Below, one piece after another: positions 10,045 through 19,667 of a DNA stretch of 64,000 nucleotides. Source of the DNA: Rhizobiaceae bacterium (lineage in GTDB: Bacteria > Pseudomonadota > Alphaproteobacteria > Rhizobiales > Rhizobiaceae); contig JAMLJD010000007.1 in assembly GCA_023953775.1 (NCBI GenBank), positions 25,013 to 89,012 on the forward strand, in the 5' to 3' direction. The translations under genes were made by a program, and so were the position numbers. Below the pieces are notes generated by a model that searched no databases, was not told the DNA's origin, and saw nothing but the letters and a program-made list of their open reading frames with translations. Every line of letters begins with the position of its first letter. Position 1 is the stretch's first letter.

Positions 10045-11327
10045 AGACAACGGTCTTCGAGAACGCGCGGATCGTCGATCCTTCCCGCGACATGGACGAG
10101 ATTGGGACGGTGATCGTCGAGGGCCGCAAGGTCGCGGCCAGCGGCGCGGCGGCCCGCAACCAGGGCCGGCCCGAAGGCGCCGAGGTCGTCGACTGCACGG
10201 GGCTCGCCATCGTGCCCGGCCTCGTCGACGCGCGCGTCTTTGTCGGCGAGCCGGGGGCGGAGCATCGCGAGACGATCGCCTCGGCGAGCGTCGCGGCGGC
10301 CGCCGGCGGCATCACGTCCTTCATCATGATGCCCGACACCCAGCCGGTGATCGACGACATCGCGCTGGTCGAGTTCGTGCTGCGCACGGCGCGCGACACC
10401 GCGCTGGTCAACATCCATCCCGCCGGCGCGATCACCAAGGGCCTCGACGGCCACGAGATGACCGAGTTCGGCCTCCTGCGCGACGCTGGCGCGGTCGGCT
10501 TCACCGACGGCCGCAACACGATCGCCAGCGCCATGGTGATGCGGCGCGCCCTCACCTATGCGCGCGATTTCGGCGCCGTGATCGCCCACGAAACGCAGGA
10601 TGCGGACCTGACGGCCGACGGCGTCATGAACGAGGGGCTCTACGCGAGCTGGCTCGGGCTCGCCGGCATTCCCCGCGAGGCCGAGCTCATTCCCCTCGAA
10701 CGCGACCTGCGGCTGGCCCGGCTCACGGGCGGCGCCTATCACGCCGCCAAGATCTCGACCGGCGGGTCGGCGGAGGCCGTCGCACGCGCCAAGGCCGAAG
10801 GGCTGAACGTCACGGCGGGCGTTTCGATCAACCATCTCTCGCTCAACGAGAACGACGTCGGCGAATACCGGACGTTCTTCCGGCTTTCGCCGCCGCTGCG
10901 CGCCGAAGAGGACCGGCTTGCGATGATCGCCGCGCTCAGGGAAGGGACCCTGGACATCATCGTGTCGTCGCACGACCCGCAGGACGTCGACACCAAGCGC
11001 CTGCCCTTCGCCGATTCGGCCGCGGGCGCGATCGGGCTGGAGACGCTGCTCGCCGCCGCTCTGCGGCTCCATCACAATGGCGAGGTGCCGCTGCTTCGGC
11101 TGATCGATGCGCTGTCGACGCGGCCGGCGAGGATCTTCGGCCTGCCTGGCGGCACGCTCAGGCCCGGCGAAACCGCCGACCTCGCGCTGGTCGATCTCAA
11201 CGCGCCCTGGGTCGTGCGCGAGACCGATATCCTGTCGCGGTCCAAGAACACCAGCTTCGAAGGTGCGCTGTTCCAGGGCAAGGTCTTGAAAACCCTGGTC
11301 GCGGGACGCACAGTGCACGCGGCCTGA
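10041..11327 (+). CDS. pyrC: Dihydroorotase-like protein (PyrC'), probably non-catalytic PyrB partner
   Basis: A 428-residue amidohydrolase-fold protein coupled to pyrB by an ATGA overlap. The metal-binding HxHxR motif that should follow PGLVD (residues 60-64) reads ARVFVGEPG, so both histidines are lost. The later motif normally ending HVST reads YHAAKISTG, and the TDHAPH motif reads SSHDPQD. The pattern matches the inactive dihydroorotase homologues (PyrC', PyrX) that build a dodecameric complex with PyrB in pseudomonads. The start at 10041 is chosen over the longer upstream opening because it gives the conserved N-terminus. An active dihydroorotase is expected elsewhere. Confidence 0.88.
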   Translation: MKTTVFENARIVDPSRDMDEIGTVIVEGRKVAASGAAARNQGRPEGAEVVDCTGLAIVPGLVDARVFVGEPGAEHRETIASASVAAAAGGITSFIMMPDTQPVIDDIALVEFVLRTARDTALVNIHPAGAITKGLDGHEMTEFGLLRDAGAVGFTDGRNTIASAMVMRRALTYARDFGAVIAHETQDADLTADGVMNEGLYASWLGLAGIPREAELIPLERDLRLARLTGGAYHAAKISTGGSAEAVARAKAEGLNVTAGVSINHLSLNENDVGEYRTFFRLSPPLRAEEDRLAMIAALREGTLDIIVSSHDPQDVDTKRLPFADSAAGAIGLETLLAAALRLHHNGEVPLLRLIDALSTRPARIFGLPGGTLRPGETADLALVDLNAPWVVRETDILSRSKNTSFEGALFQGKVLKTLVAGRTVHAA

Positions 11328-11342
11328 AACCGGGGGAGCACG

Positions 11343-11957
11343 ATGCCCGATCCTATCAGCTGGCAGCTCGCCCTGCCCTATCTCCTGGCCGCGCTCGCCT
11401 TCGGCTATCTGCTGGGCTCGATACCCTTCGGCCTGCTGATCACCCGCGCCGCCGGGATGGGCGACGTGCGCAAGATCGGCTCCGGCAATATCGGCGCGAC
11501 CAACGTGCTGCGCACCGGCAACCGCAAGCTTGCCGCGCTGACCCTTCTGTTCGACGCTCTCAAGGGCACCGCGGCGGTGCTTATCGGCTTCCTCTACGGC
11601 CCGGATCAGGCCGTGGCCGCTGGCTTCGGCGCCTTTCTCGGCCACCTCTTCCCGGTCTGGCTCGGCTTCAAGGGCGGCAAGGGCGTGGCCACCTATTTCG
11701 GCGTCGCGCTGGGTCTTGCCTGGCATGGGGCCTTGGTGTTCGCGATCTCCTGGCTGGCGGTCGCCTTTCTCACCCGCTACTCGTCGCTCGCCGCGCTGGT
11801 GGCCGCGATACTCGTTCCGCTGGCGCTCTACCTTCTCGGCTTCGTCCAGTTCGCCGAGCTGATGGCGGTGATGAGCGTCATCGTCTTTCTCAAGCACCAC
11901 GCCAACATCCGGCGGCTTGTGGCCGGCACCGAGTCGCGGATCGGAGCCAAGGGGTGA
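11343..11957 (+). CDS. plsY: Acyl-phosphate:glycerol-3-phosphate acyltransferase
   Basis: PlsY transfers the acyl group from acyl-phosphate to glycerol-3-phosphate, starting phospholipid synthesis at the inner membrane. The 204-residue protein has five or so hydrophobic segments and the three family motifs: [20 protein letters not shown], and [19 protein letters not shown] ribosome-binding site (GGGGG-type) precedes the ATG. The stop overlaps the dprA GTG start by four bases, an arrangement common in rhizobial relatives. Confidence 0.97.
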   Translation: MPDPISWQLALPYLLAALAFGYLLGSIPFGLLITRAAGMGDVRKIGSGNIGATNVLRTGNRKLAALTLLFDALKGTAAVLIGFLYGPDQAVAAGFGAFLGHLFPVWLGFKGGKGVATYFGVALGLAWHGALVFAISWLAVAFLTRYSSLAALVAAILVPLALYLLGFVQFAELMAVMSVIVFLKHHANIRRLVAGTESRIGAKG

Positions 11958-13099
11958 GCGACGCGCCGGCGTCCGCGCCGAGCCTGACGGACCGGCAGCG
12001 GATCAGCTGGCTGCGGCTCACGCGCACGGAGAATGTCGGCCCCGCGACCTTCCGCGACCTGATCAACCGGTTCGGCTCGGCCGAAACCGCGATCGAATTC
12101 CTGCCGGAACTCGCCGCCAGCGGTGGCGCGCGGCGTTCGCCGCGCGTGCCGAGCGTCGAGGAGGCGGAAGCCGAGATGGCGCTGGCACACAAGGCCGGCG
12201 CGCGCTTCTGCGCCATCGGCGAGGCCGACTATCCGCGCATGCTGCGTACCATGCCGCTGCCGCCGCCGCTCGTGGCGGTCAAGGGAGAGGCCGACGTCTT
12301 CGCGCTGCCGGCAATCGCCTTGGTCGGCGCGCGCAACGCCTCGCTCGCGGGCATCAAATTCGCACGCGCGATCGCGGCCGAACTCGGCCGGGACGGGTTC
12401 GCCATCGTTTCGGGACTCGCACGTGGCATCGACACGGCGGCGCACACCGGCAGCATCGACACCGGCACGGTGGCGGTGCTCGCGGGCGGGCTCGACCGGC
12501 CATACCCGCCGGAGAATATCGGCCTCAGCGAAGAGATCCCGGCGCGCCGCGGCGCCCTTATCTCGGAGATGCCGTTCGGCCACGAGCCGCGTGCGCGCGA
12601 CTTCCCGCGGCGCAACCGGCTCATCGCCGGGCTGTCGCTCGGCCTTCTCGTCGTCGAGGCGGCGAAGAGATCGGGATCGCTGATCAGCGCGCGGCTTGCC
12701 GGCGAGATGGGCCGGCTGGTCTTCGCCGTGCCGGGATCGCCGCTCGATCCGCGCGCCGCCGGCACCAACGGGCTGTTGAAGGACGGCGCGATCCTGGTGA
12801 CCGAGGCCGCCGACGTCGTGAGCCAGATCCGGCCGCTCGTCGGCGGCGGGATCCCGGAACCGGACCGGTCGCTGGACGAGCCGCCGGACCTCGGCAGCAC
12901 GCCGCCGCCGGGCGACGACGAGCGGGCGCGAATCATCGAAGCGCTGGGCCCGACGCCGGTCGAGATCGACGACATCATCCGCCATACCGGCCTTCATCCG
13001 GCGAAGGTGCTGCTGGTCATTCTCGAGCTGGATCTGGCCGGTCGCATCGAACGGCATTCAGGCGGTGGTGTTTCGCTTCTTTCCTTCGAGCCCGACTGA
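11954..13099 (+). CDS. dprA: DNA-processing protein DprA
   Basis: DprA binds incoming single-stranded DNA and loads RecA during natural transformation; it is widely kept in bacteria not known to be competent. The 381-residue product has an N-terminal helical part, the Rossmann-like DprA core ([44 protein letters not shown]) and a C-terminal winged-helix segment ([28 protein letters not shown]). Translation starts at a GTG overlapping the plsY stop. Its 3' end overlaps a small convergent gene. Confidence 0.96.
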   Translation: MSDAPASAPSLTDRQRISWLRLTRTENVGPATFRDLINRFGSAETAIEFLPELAASGGARRSPRVPSVEEAEAEMALAHKAGARFCAIGEADYPRMLRTMPLPPPLVAVKGEADVFALPAIALVGARNASLAGIKFARAIAAELGRDGFAIVSGLARGIDTAAHTGSIDTGTVAVLAGGLDRPYPPENIGLSEEIPARRGALISEMPFGHEPRARDFPRRNRLIAGLSLGLLVVEAAKRSGSLISARLAGEMGRLVFAVPGSPLDPRAAGTNGLLKDGAILVTEAADVVSQIRPLVGGGIPEPDRSLDEPPDLGSTPPPGDDERARIIEALGPTPVEIDDIIRHTGLHPAKVLLVILELDLAGRIERHSGGGVSLLSFEPD

Positions 13100-13342
13100 C
13101 CGCGGTTCGCCGATCCGGCGCGGGCGGTCGCCGCGAATGATGTCGCTCGCCTCGACATAGGCCATCTCGATCAGGTAGGCGAGCATGTCGTGGCGCTCGG
13201 CCTCGGCCATGGTGCGCAACTGTCCCAGCATCGACTGCATGTAGTCGAGGGTATCGGTTCTGTGCTGGTTCGCGCTATGGCGCATCTGCAACGGCTCCAA
13301 TTGGTTCATTGCCCGCCCGGCCTCGCGGAAGGCCGTGCCCAA
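13058..13342 (-). CDS. Small conserved-looking hypothetical protein
   Basis: A 94-residue reading frame whose C-terminal 14 codons overlap the end of dprA in antisense. The core (LDYMQSMLGQLRTMAEAER followed by LAYLIEMAYVEASDIIRG) looks like a compact amphipathic helical protein and is protein-like in composition, unlike shadow frames. I recall similar short proteins in rhizobia, but cannot name a family. A later start (MNQLEPLQMRH, at 13309) is plausible. Confidence 0.6.
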   Translation of the reverse strand: MGTAFREAGRAMNQLEPLQMRHSANQHRTDTLDYMQSMLGQLRTMAEAERHDMLAYLIEMAYVEASDIIRGDRPRRIGEPRSVGLEGKKRNTTA

Positions 13343-13577
13343 TCAAGCCCCGATCAGTCTCAAAATTCCGGTGTTCGCCCCGGTCTGAACCAAATATCGC
13401 ACTTCTATTTAAAATAGCAACTCATGAAATCTCTATTACAAGTTGTCTTCCGCATTAATAACCAAAATGCCCGCCGCCCCTTGACCCGCGCCGAAAGCGC
13501 GGCCATGTGACGGTCGCCCCGAGGCACACAATATCAAGCGGCGACCGATACGCCGCGCGAGGGAATCAGCAGATAAG
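13343..13577. other. AT-rich intergenic region upstream of topA
   Basis: These 235 bases separate the small minus-strand gene from topA and are clearly more AT-rich than the surroundings, notably around 13388-13462. An inverted repeat CTATTTAAAATAG lies near 13406-13418. The region presumably carries the divergent promoters for topA and the small gene; no sigma-factor site can be assigned with confidence. Confidence 0.45.
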
Positions 13578-16139
13578 ATGGATGTCGTCGTCGTCGAATC
13601 GCCGGCAAAGGCGAAAACGATCAACAAGTATCTCGGCCGGAACTACAAGGTTCTGGCGTCGTTCGGCCATGTGCGCGACCTTCCTCCCAAGGACGGGTCG
13701 GTCAAGCCGGACGAGGATTTCGCGATGTCCTGGGCGGTCGACACCGCATCGTCCAAGCGCCTTTCCGACATCACCAAGGCGGTCAAGGATGCCGACGGCC
13801 TGATCCTTGCCACCGACCCCGACCGCGAGGGCGAGGCGATCTCGTGGCACGTGCTGGAAGTGCTGCGCCAGAAGCGCGCCCTGAAGGACAAGAAGGTCAG
13901 CAGGGTGGTCTTCAACGCGATCACCAAGCAGGCCGTGCTCGACGCGATGGCCAATCCGCGCGACATCGACGCGCCGCTGGTCGATGCCTATCTGGCGCGC
14001 CGCGCGCTGGACTACCTCGTCGGCTTCACGCTGTCGCCGGTGCTGTGGCGCAAGCTGCCCGGCGCGCGTTCGGCCGGCCGCGTCCAGTCGGTCGCCCTGC
14101 GGCTCGTCTGCGACCGCGAAGCCGAGATCGAGCGCTTCGTGCGCGAGGAGTACTGGCTGGTCGCAGCACTGCTCAACACGCCGCGCAGCGAAGGCTTCGA
14201 GGCGCGCCTGACGGCCTTTGAGGGCACGAAGCTCCAGAAGCTCGACATCAAGAGCCAGGAGCAGGCGGACGACATCAAGGCGATGCTCGACGGCGCGAGC
14301 TTCCATGCCATGTCGGTCGAGGCGAAGCCCACCAGGCGCAACCCCGGCCCGCCCTTCACCACCTCGACGCTGCAGCAGGCCGCCTCCTCGCGGCTCGGCT
14401 TTTCGGCCTCGCGCACCATGCAGGTCGCGCAGAGGCTCTACGAGGGCATCGACATCGGCGGCGAGACGACCGGCCTCATCACCTATATGAGAACGGACGG
14501 CGTCCAGATGGCGCCCGAGGCGATTTCGGCGGCCCGCAGCGCGATCGGTTCGGAGTTCGGCGACAGGTTCGTTCCCGAAAAGCCGCGCTTCTATTCGACC
14601 AAGGCAAAGAACGCGCAGGAAGCGCACGAGGCGATCCGCCCGACCGACTTCATGCGCACGCCCGCTTCGGTCCGCGCCCAGCTCGACGACGATCAGTTCC
14701 GCCTCTACGACATGATATGGAAACGCGCGATCGCCAGCCAGATGGTGCCGGCCGAGATCGAGCGCACCACCGTCGAGATCGAGGCGAGGAACGGCGGCCG
14801 CGTGGCGCAGCTCCGCGCGGTCGGCTCTGTGGTCCGCTTCGACGGCTTCCTGGCCGCCTATATCGAGCAGAAGGACGAGGATGCCGAGGACGAGGACGAC
14901 CGCCGTCTTCCGGAGATCCGCCAGGGCGAGGAGCTGTCGCGCGACAAGATCAACGTGACACAGCACAGCACCGAGCCGCCGCCGCGCTACACCGAAGCCT
15001 CGCTCATCAAGAAGATGGAAGAGCTCGGCATCGGCCGGCCGTCCACCTATGCGGCGACGCTCAAGACGCTGGAAGACCGCGAATATGTGACGATCGACAA
15101 GCGCCGGCTGATTCCGGAAGCGAAGGGACGCCTCGTCACCGCCTTCCTGGAGAGCTTCTTCGAGCGGTATGTCGAATACGACTTCACGGCGAGCCTGGAA
15201 GAGAAGCTCGACGAGATCTCCGACGGCAAGCTTGCCTGGAAGGACGTGCTGCGCGACTTCTGGACCGCCTTCGCGAAATCCGTCGACGATATCAAGGAAC
15301 TGAGGGTCGCCGAGGTTCTCGACGCGCTCAACGAGGAGTTGGCGCCGCTGGTGTTCCCGCAGCGGGAAGACGGCGGCGATCCGCGCATCTGCCCGAAATG
15401 CGGCAACGGCCAGCTCTCGCTGAAGCTGGGCCGCTACGGCGCCTTCGTCGGCTGCTCCAACTATCCCGAATGCGGCTACACGCGTCAGCTCGGCGATGCA
15501 CTCAATGGCAATGGCGAGGATGGCGCGGCCGACGGGGGCGACCGGCCGCTCGGCAAGGACCCCTATACCGAGGAAGAGATCGTCCTGAAGAACGGGCGCT
15601 TCGGCCCCTATGTCCAGCGCGGCGAGGGCAAGGAAGCCAAGCGCGCGAGCCTGCCCAAGGGATGGGCGCCCGACACGATCGACCATGAGAAGGCGCTGGC
15701 GCTGCTGTCGCTGCCGCGCGACGTCGGCAAGCATCCCGAAAGCGGCAAGATGATCTCGGCCGGCATCGGCCGCTACGGCCCCTTCGTCCTGCATGACGGC
15801 ACCTACGCCAATCTGGAATCGGTCGAGGACGTGTTCACCATCGGCCTCAACCGCGCGGTGTCGGTGATCGCGGAGAAGAAGAGCAAGTTCGCCAATGGCG
15901 GCGGGCGCGGCACCCCCGCGGCACTAAAGGACCTCGGCGACCACCCCGACGGCGGCGGCAAGATCACCGTCCGCGACGGGCGCTACGGACCCTATGTCAA
16001 TCACGGCAAGGTCAATGCTACGCTGCCCAAGGGCAAGGATCCGCAGTCCGTCACGCTCGAGGAAGCCCTGGCACTGATTGCCGAGAAGGCAGCCAAGGGA
16101 CCGGCCAAGAAGCCGGCGCGCGGACGCAAGAAGGGATAG
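13578..16139 (+). CDS. topA: DNA topoisomerase I
   Basis: Type IA topoisomerase that relaxes negative supercoils. The 853-residue protein opens with the TOPRIM domain (VVVESPAKAKTINKYLG, later ATDPDREGEAISWH). The active-site tyrosine is in TYMRTDG, near residue 302. EEKLDEISDGKLAWKDVL marks the end of the core, followed by one zinc-ribbon (CPKCGNGQLSLKLGRYG with CSNYPECGY) and basic repeats of the GRYGPYV type at the C-terminus, ending in a lysine-rich tail. rnr follows after five bases, so topA-rnr form one unit. Confidence 0.98.
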   Translation: MDVVVVESPAKAKTINKYLGRNYKVLASFGHVRDLPPKDGSVKPDEDFAMSWAVDTASSKRLSDITKAVKDADGLILATDPDREGEAISWHVLEVLRQKRALKDKKVSRVVFNAITKQAVLDAMANPRDIDAPLVDAYLARRALDYLVGFTLSPVLWRKLPGARSAGRVQSVALRLVCDREAEIERFVREEYWLVAALLNTPRSEGFEARLTAFEGTKLQKLDIKSQEQADDIKAMLDGASFHAMSVEAKPTRRNPGPPFTTSTLQQAASSRLGFSASRTMQVAQRLYEGIDIGGETTGLITYMRTDGVQMAPEAISAARSAIGSEFGDRFVPEKPRFYSTKAKNAQEAHEAIRPTDFMRTPASVRAQLDDDQFRLYDMIWKRAIASQMVPAEIERTTVEIEARNGGRVAQLRAVGSVVRFDGFLAAYIEQKDEDAEDEDDRRLPEIRQGEELSRDKINVTQHSTEPPPRYTEASLIKKMEELGIGRPSTYAATLKTLEDREYVTIDKRRLIPEAKGRLVTAFLESFFERYVEYDFTASLEEKLDEISDGKLAWKDVLRDFWTAFAKSVDDIKELRVAEVLDALNEELAPLVFPQREDGGDPRICPKCGNGQLSLKLGRYGAFVGCSNYPECGYTRQLGDALNGNGEDGAADGGDRPLGKDPYTEEEIVLKNGRFGPYVQRGEGKEAKRASLPKGWAPDTIDHEKALALLSLPRDVGKHPESGKMISAGIGRYGPFVLHDGTYANLESVEDVFTIGLNRAVSVIAEKKSKFANGGGRGTPAALKDLGDHPDGGGKITVRDGRYGPYVNHGKVNATLPKGKDPQSVTLEEALALIAEKAAKGPAKKPARGRKKG

Positions 16140-16144
16140 CAGGC

Positions 16145-18460
16145 GTGGCAAAACGGAACGCCGGGGGACGAAAAGGCCGCGACGGGCCGGACGCCGCCGG
16201 CAGCCGGAGCACGGAAGCCGCGCATCGCCCCGACCGCGACGCCATCCTGAAATACATCGCGGAAAACCCGGACCGTTCGGGCAAGCGCGAGATCGCCAGG
16301 GCGTTCGGGCTCAAGGGCACGGACCGTACGTGGTTGCGCGACGAGTTGCGCGCCATGACCGACGACGGCGTCCTGCAAAAGCAGCGCAAGAGAATGGTGC
16401 GTCCGGGCGCCCTGCCCCATGTGGTCGTGCTCGACATCGTCTCGCGCGACCCCGACGGGCTGCTCCTCGCCCGCCCCTCGCAATGGCAGGACGATGCTGG
16501 CCCCGCGCCGCTCGTCTCGGTGAAGACGCCGCGACATGCCAAGGGTCCCGCGCCTGGCATCGGCGACAGCGTTCTGGCCAAGGTCTTTCCGACCGATGCC
16601 GATGAAGGCCCCGCCTACACCGCGCGGGTGATGAAGCTGTTCGACAAGCGGCGCGACGCGGTGCTCGGCGTGTTCCGGATCCTCAAGGACGGCTCGATGC
16701 GCATCGAGCCGGTCGAACGGCGGCAGGCCGAACTGACCGTCGATGCCGAGTTCCAGAACGGCGCCAGGCCCGGCGACCTCGTCGAGGCCGAGCCGCTGCG
16801 CGGGCCGCGCTACGGGCTGCCGAAGGCCAAGGTGCTTCAGGTCCTCGGATCGATGGACAGCGAGAAGGCGGTCTCGATGATCGCCATCCACGCCCACGAC
16901 ATCCCGCACATCTTCCCGCCCGAGGTGATCGAGGAGGCGCAGGCGGCCCGCCCGGCCGGCATGGGGCACCGCGAGGACTGGCGCGACATGCCGCTCGTGA
17001 CCATCGATCCGGCCGACGCCAAGGATCACGACGACGCGGTCTTCGCTCATCCCGATACGGATGAGAACAACCCCGGCGGCCACATCGTCCACGTCGCGAT
17101 CGCCGACGTCGCCCATTACGTCCGCGCCGGGACCGCGCTCGACCGCGAGGCGTTGCGGCGCGGCAACTCGGTCTATTTTCCCGACCGCGTCGTGCCGATG
17201 CTACCGGAGCGCATCTCCAACGATCTGTGCTCGCTGCGCGAGGGAGAGGACCGTCCGGCGCTGGCGGTGCGGATGGTGTTTTCGGCCGAGGGCCGCAAGC
17301 TCAAGCACGGCTTCCACCGCGTCATGATGCGGTCGGCGGCCAAGCTCGCCTATCCGCAGGCCCAGGCAGCGATCGACGGTACGCCGGACGACAAGACCGG
17401 ACCGCTTCTCGACACCGTCCTGCGCCCGTTGTGGGACGCCTATGAATGCCTGCTGCGGGGCCGGCGCGCCCGTGCGCCGCTCGAGCTCGACCTGCCGGAG
17501 CGCAAGATCCTGCTCAAGCCGGACGGAACGGTGGACCGGGTGACGGTGCCCGAACGCCTCGACGCCCACAGGCTGATCGAGGAGTTCATGATCCAGGCCA
17601 ACGTGGCCGCCGCCGAGACGCTGGAGGGCCGCAAGCAGCCACTCGTCTACCGCGTCCATGACGCGCCGTCGCTCGCCAAGCAGGAATCGCTGCGCGAGTT
17701 CCTCCAGACGCTCGGCCTGTCGCTCGCGCGCGGCGCGCAGATGAAGCCGTCGCAGTTCAACGCGATCCTGACGAGCGTCGAAGGCAGCGACAACGAACAG
17801 CTCGTCAACGAGGTGGTGCTGCGCTCGCAAAGCCAGGCGGTCTATTCGCCCGACAATCTCGGCCATTTCGGCCTCAACCTCAGGCGCTACGCGCATTTCA
17901 CCTCGCCGATACGCCGCTATGCGGACCTGATCGTGCACCGGGCGCTGATCGGCGCGCTCGGCCTTGGCCCGGAGGGCCTGACGGCGGGCGAGGAAGGGCA
18001 TCTGGAGGAGACCGCCGCGCTGATCTCGACCACGGAGCGCCGCGCGATGGCAGCGGAGCGCGACACGGTGGACCGGCTGATCGCCGGCCATCTGGCCGGG
18101 CGCATCGGCGACGAATTCGAAGGCCGCATATCGGGCGTCGTCAATGCCGGGCTGTTCGTCCAGCTGCCGCAATTTGGCGCAGACGGCTTCATCCCGGTTT
18201 CCACATTGGGCGGCGACTATTATGTGTTCGACGAGGCGGCGCGGACCCTGGTCGGCGAACGCTCGGGCAAGGGCTACCGCCTCGCCGATGCGGTCGAGGT
18301 ACGGCTCGTCGATGCGGCGCCCGTCGCGGGAGCGATGCGCTTCCAGATGCTGACGGAACCCCGCCCGCTGCCCGTCGCACGGCAGTCCTTTCACAAGGCG
18401 CGCAAGCGCCGGGTGCAGCAGCGGTCCTCCCGGGCGACGGGGAAAGGCCGAAGGAGATGA
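16145..18460 (+). CDS. rnr: Ribonuclease R
   Basis: 3'-5' exoribonuclease that degrades structured RNA. The 771-residue protein starts with GTG. It has an N-terminal winged-helix segment (ILKYIAENPDRSGKREIARAF), cold-shock domains, the RNB catalytic centre TIDPADAKDHDDA (about residues 285-297, with the metal-binding aspartates), and a C-terminal S1 domain (GRISGVVNAGLFVQLPQFGADG), ending in a basic tail typical of RNase R. Its end overlaps or abuts the DUF983 gene. Confidence 0.97.
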   Translation: MAKRNAGGRKGRDGPDAAGSRSTEAAHRPDRDAILKYIAENPDRSGKREIARAFGLKGTDRTWLRDELRAMTDDGVLQKQRKRMVRPGALPHVVVLDIVSRDPDGLLLARPSQWQDDAGPAPLVSVKTPRHAKGPAPGIGDSVLAKVFPTDADEGPAYTARVMKLFDKRRDAVLGVFRILKDGSMRIEPVERRQAELTVDAEFQNGARPGDLVEAEPLRGPRYGLPKAKVLQVLGSMDSEKAVSMIAIHAHDIPHIFPPEVIEEAQAARPAGMGHREDWRDMPLVTIDPADAKDHDDAVFAHPDTDENNPGGHIVHVAIADVAHYVRAGTALDREALRRGNSVYFPDRVVPMLPERISNDLCSLREGEDRPALAVRMVFSAEGRKLKHGFHRVMMRSAAKLAYPQAQAAIDGTPDDKTGPLLDTVLRPLWDAYECLLRGRRARAPLELDLPERKILLKPDGTVDRVTVPERLDAHRLIEEFMIQANVAAAETLEGRKQPLVYRVHDAPSLAKQESLREFLQTLGLSLARGAQMKPSQFNAILTSVEGSDNEQLVNEVVLRSQSQAVYSPDNLGHFGLNLRRYAHFTSPIRRYADLIVHRALIGALGLGPEGLTAGEEGHLEETAALISTTERRAMAAERDTVDRLIAGHLAGRIGDEFEGRISGVVNAGLFVQLPQFGADGFIPVSTLGGDYYVFDEAARTLVGERSGKGYRLADAVEVRLVDAAPVAGAMRFQMLTEPRPLPVARQSFHKARKRRVQQRSSRATGKGRRR

Positions 18461-18462
18461 GA

Positions 18463-18897
18463 ATGGAACAATTGCATATCGAGGGCGCTCCGGCCGACGG
18501 GCGCGTCGAGCGCCCCCTGCTTCAGGCCATGTGGCGCGGCTTTCTCTGCACCTGCCCGGCCTGCGGCAAGGGCCGGCTGTTCCGTGCCTACACGAAATCG
18601 GTCGACCGGTGCGAGGCGTGCGGCGAGGAATTCCATCATCACCGCGCCGACGATCTGCCGGCCTATCTGGTGATCTTCATCGTCGGCCATATCGTCGTCG
18701 GCGCCTTCATGGGCGTCCAGGCGATGACCGACATGTCGACCTGGGCGCATCTGGCCATCTGGGTGCCGGTGACGATCCTGTCCTCGCTCGTGCTCCTGCA
18801 GCCGATCAAGGGCGCCACGATCGGCCTGCAATGGGCGCTTTACATGCATGGGTTCGGCGACGACCATGAGACGATCGAATCCCACCCCGAAAGCTGA
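18463..18897 (+). CDS. DUF983 membrane protein
   Basis: About 144 residues. An N-terminal zinc-ribbon-like element is visible (CPACGKGRLF, then CEACGEEF), followed by the DUF983 motif FHHHRADDLPAY and two hydrophobic helices (LVIFIVGHIVVGAFMG and a second before the PIKGATIG stretch). Function is unknown; members are common in Alphaproteobacteria next to rnr and Nudix genes. The ATG at 18463 is preferred because the AAGGAG site is best spaced for it; an ATG at 18457 overlaps the rnr stop. Confidence 0.92.
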   Translation: MEQLHIEGAPADGRVERPLLQAMWRGFLCTCPACGKGRLFRAYTKSVDRCEACGEEFHHHRADDLPAYLVIFIVGHIVVGAFMGVQAMTDMSTWAHLAIWVPVTILSSLVLLQPIKGATIGLQWALYMHGFGDDHETIESHPES

Positions 18898-18900
18898 ATC

Positions 18901-19662
18901 ATGACCACTATGGGCAACCGGATGGCCGGAATGACGCGTGCGGAGGTCGACCGCGTCGAATCCAAGGATTTCGCGATCGGATCCGGGCCCAAGCGGCCGC
19001 GCGACGCGGCAACGCTGATCCTGCTCGACCGGCAGGGGCGCGAGCCTCACGTGCTGATGGGGCGGCGTCACCGCAAGCACGCCTTCATGCCGGGCAAGTT
19101 CGTGTTTCCCGGCGGCAGGACCGACCCGGCCGATTCCCGCATTCCCGTTGCCGAGGACCTGCATCCGGACGAGGCCCGCAAGCTCATCGGCACGGCGGCA
19201 CGCGCGACGGAAGCCAGGGCGCGCGCCATCGCCATGTCGGCGGTGCGCGAGACCTATGAGGAGGCCGGCCTCCTGATCGGCCGCAAGGGTCCGTTCGAGA
19301 CCTCAAAGGGCGATTGGCGGGGCTTCGCGGAAAACGGCGTCCAGCCCGCGTTGGGCATGCTGCGCTTCATCGCCCGCGCTATCACGCCTCCCGGGCGCGT
19401 GCGCCGCTTCGACACCCGCTTCCTGGCCGCCTGGAAGGACAGCGTCGCCGTGGAGCTGCCGGATGGCGGCCCGACGAATGAGCTCGAGGAGCTGGTGTGG
19501 CTGCCGCTTTCGGACGCCAAGGACGCCGATATCCCGACGATCACCCGCACGGTCCTCGAGGACCTCGAGAAGCGGCTCGCGCGCGATCCCGAGCTCACCC
19601 CCGGCGGCGAGGTTCCCTTCTACTTCATGCGCCACAATCGCTTCCGCCGCGAGCTGATCTAG
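18901..19662 (+). CDS. Nudix hydrolase
   Basis: A 253-residue Nudix protein. VFPGGRTDPAD marks the start of the Nudix fold, and the catalytic helix reads AVRETYEEAGLLIG (the RE, EE and G positions of the Nudix box). A long insertion between the two resembles the NUDT19-like subfamily, which acts on CoA derivatives in animals; that substrate is only a hint. It follows DUF983 after three bases, and the MFS gene starts five bases after its stop, so they are likely one transcript. Confidence 0.92.
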   Translation: MTTMGNRMAGMTRAEVDRVESKDFAIGSGPKRPRDAATLILLDRQGREPHVLMGRRHRKHAFMPGKFVFPGGRTDPADSRIPVAEDLHPDEARKLIGTAARATEARARAIAMSAVRETYEEAGLLIGRKGPFETSKGDWRGFAENGVQPALGMLRFIARAITPPGRVRRFDTRFLAAWKDSVAVELPDGGPTNELEELVWLPLSDAKDADIPTITRTVLEDLEKRLARDPELTPGGEVPFYFMRHNRFRRELI

Positions 19663-19667
19663 GGTCA

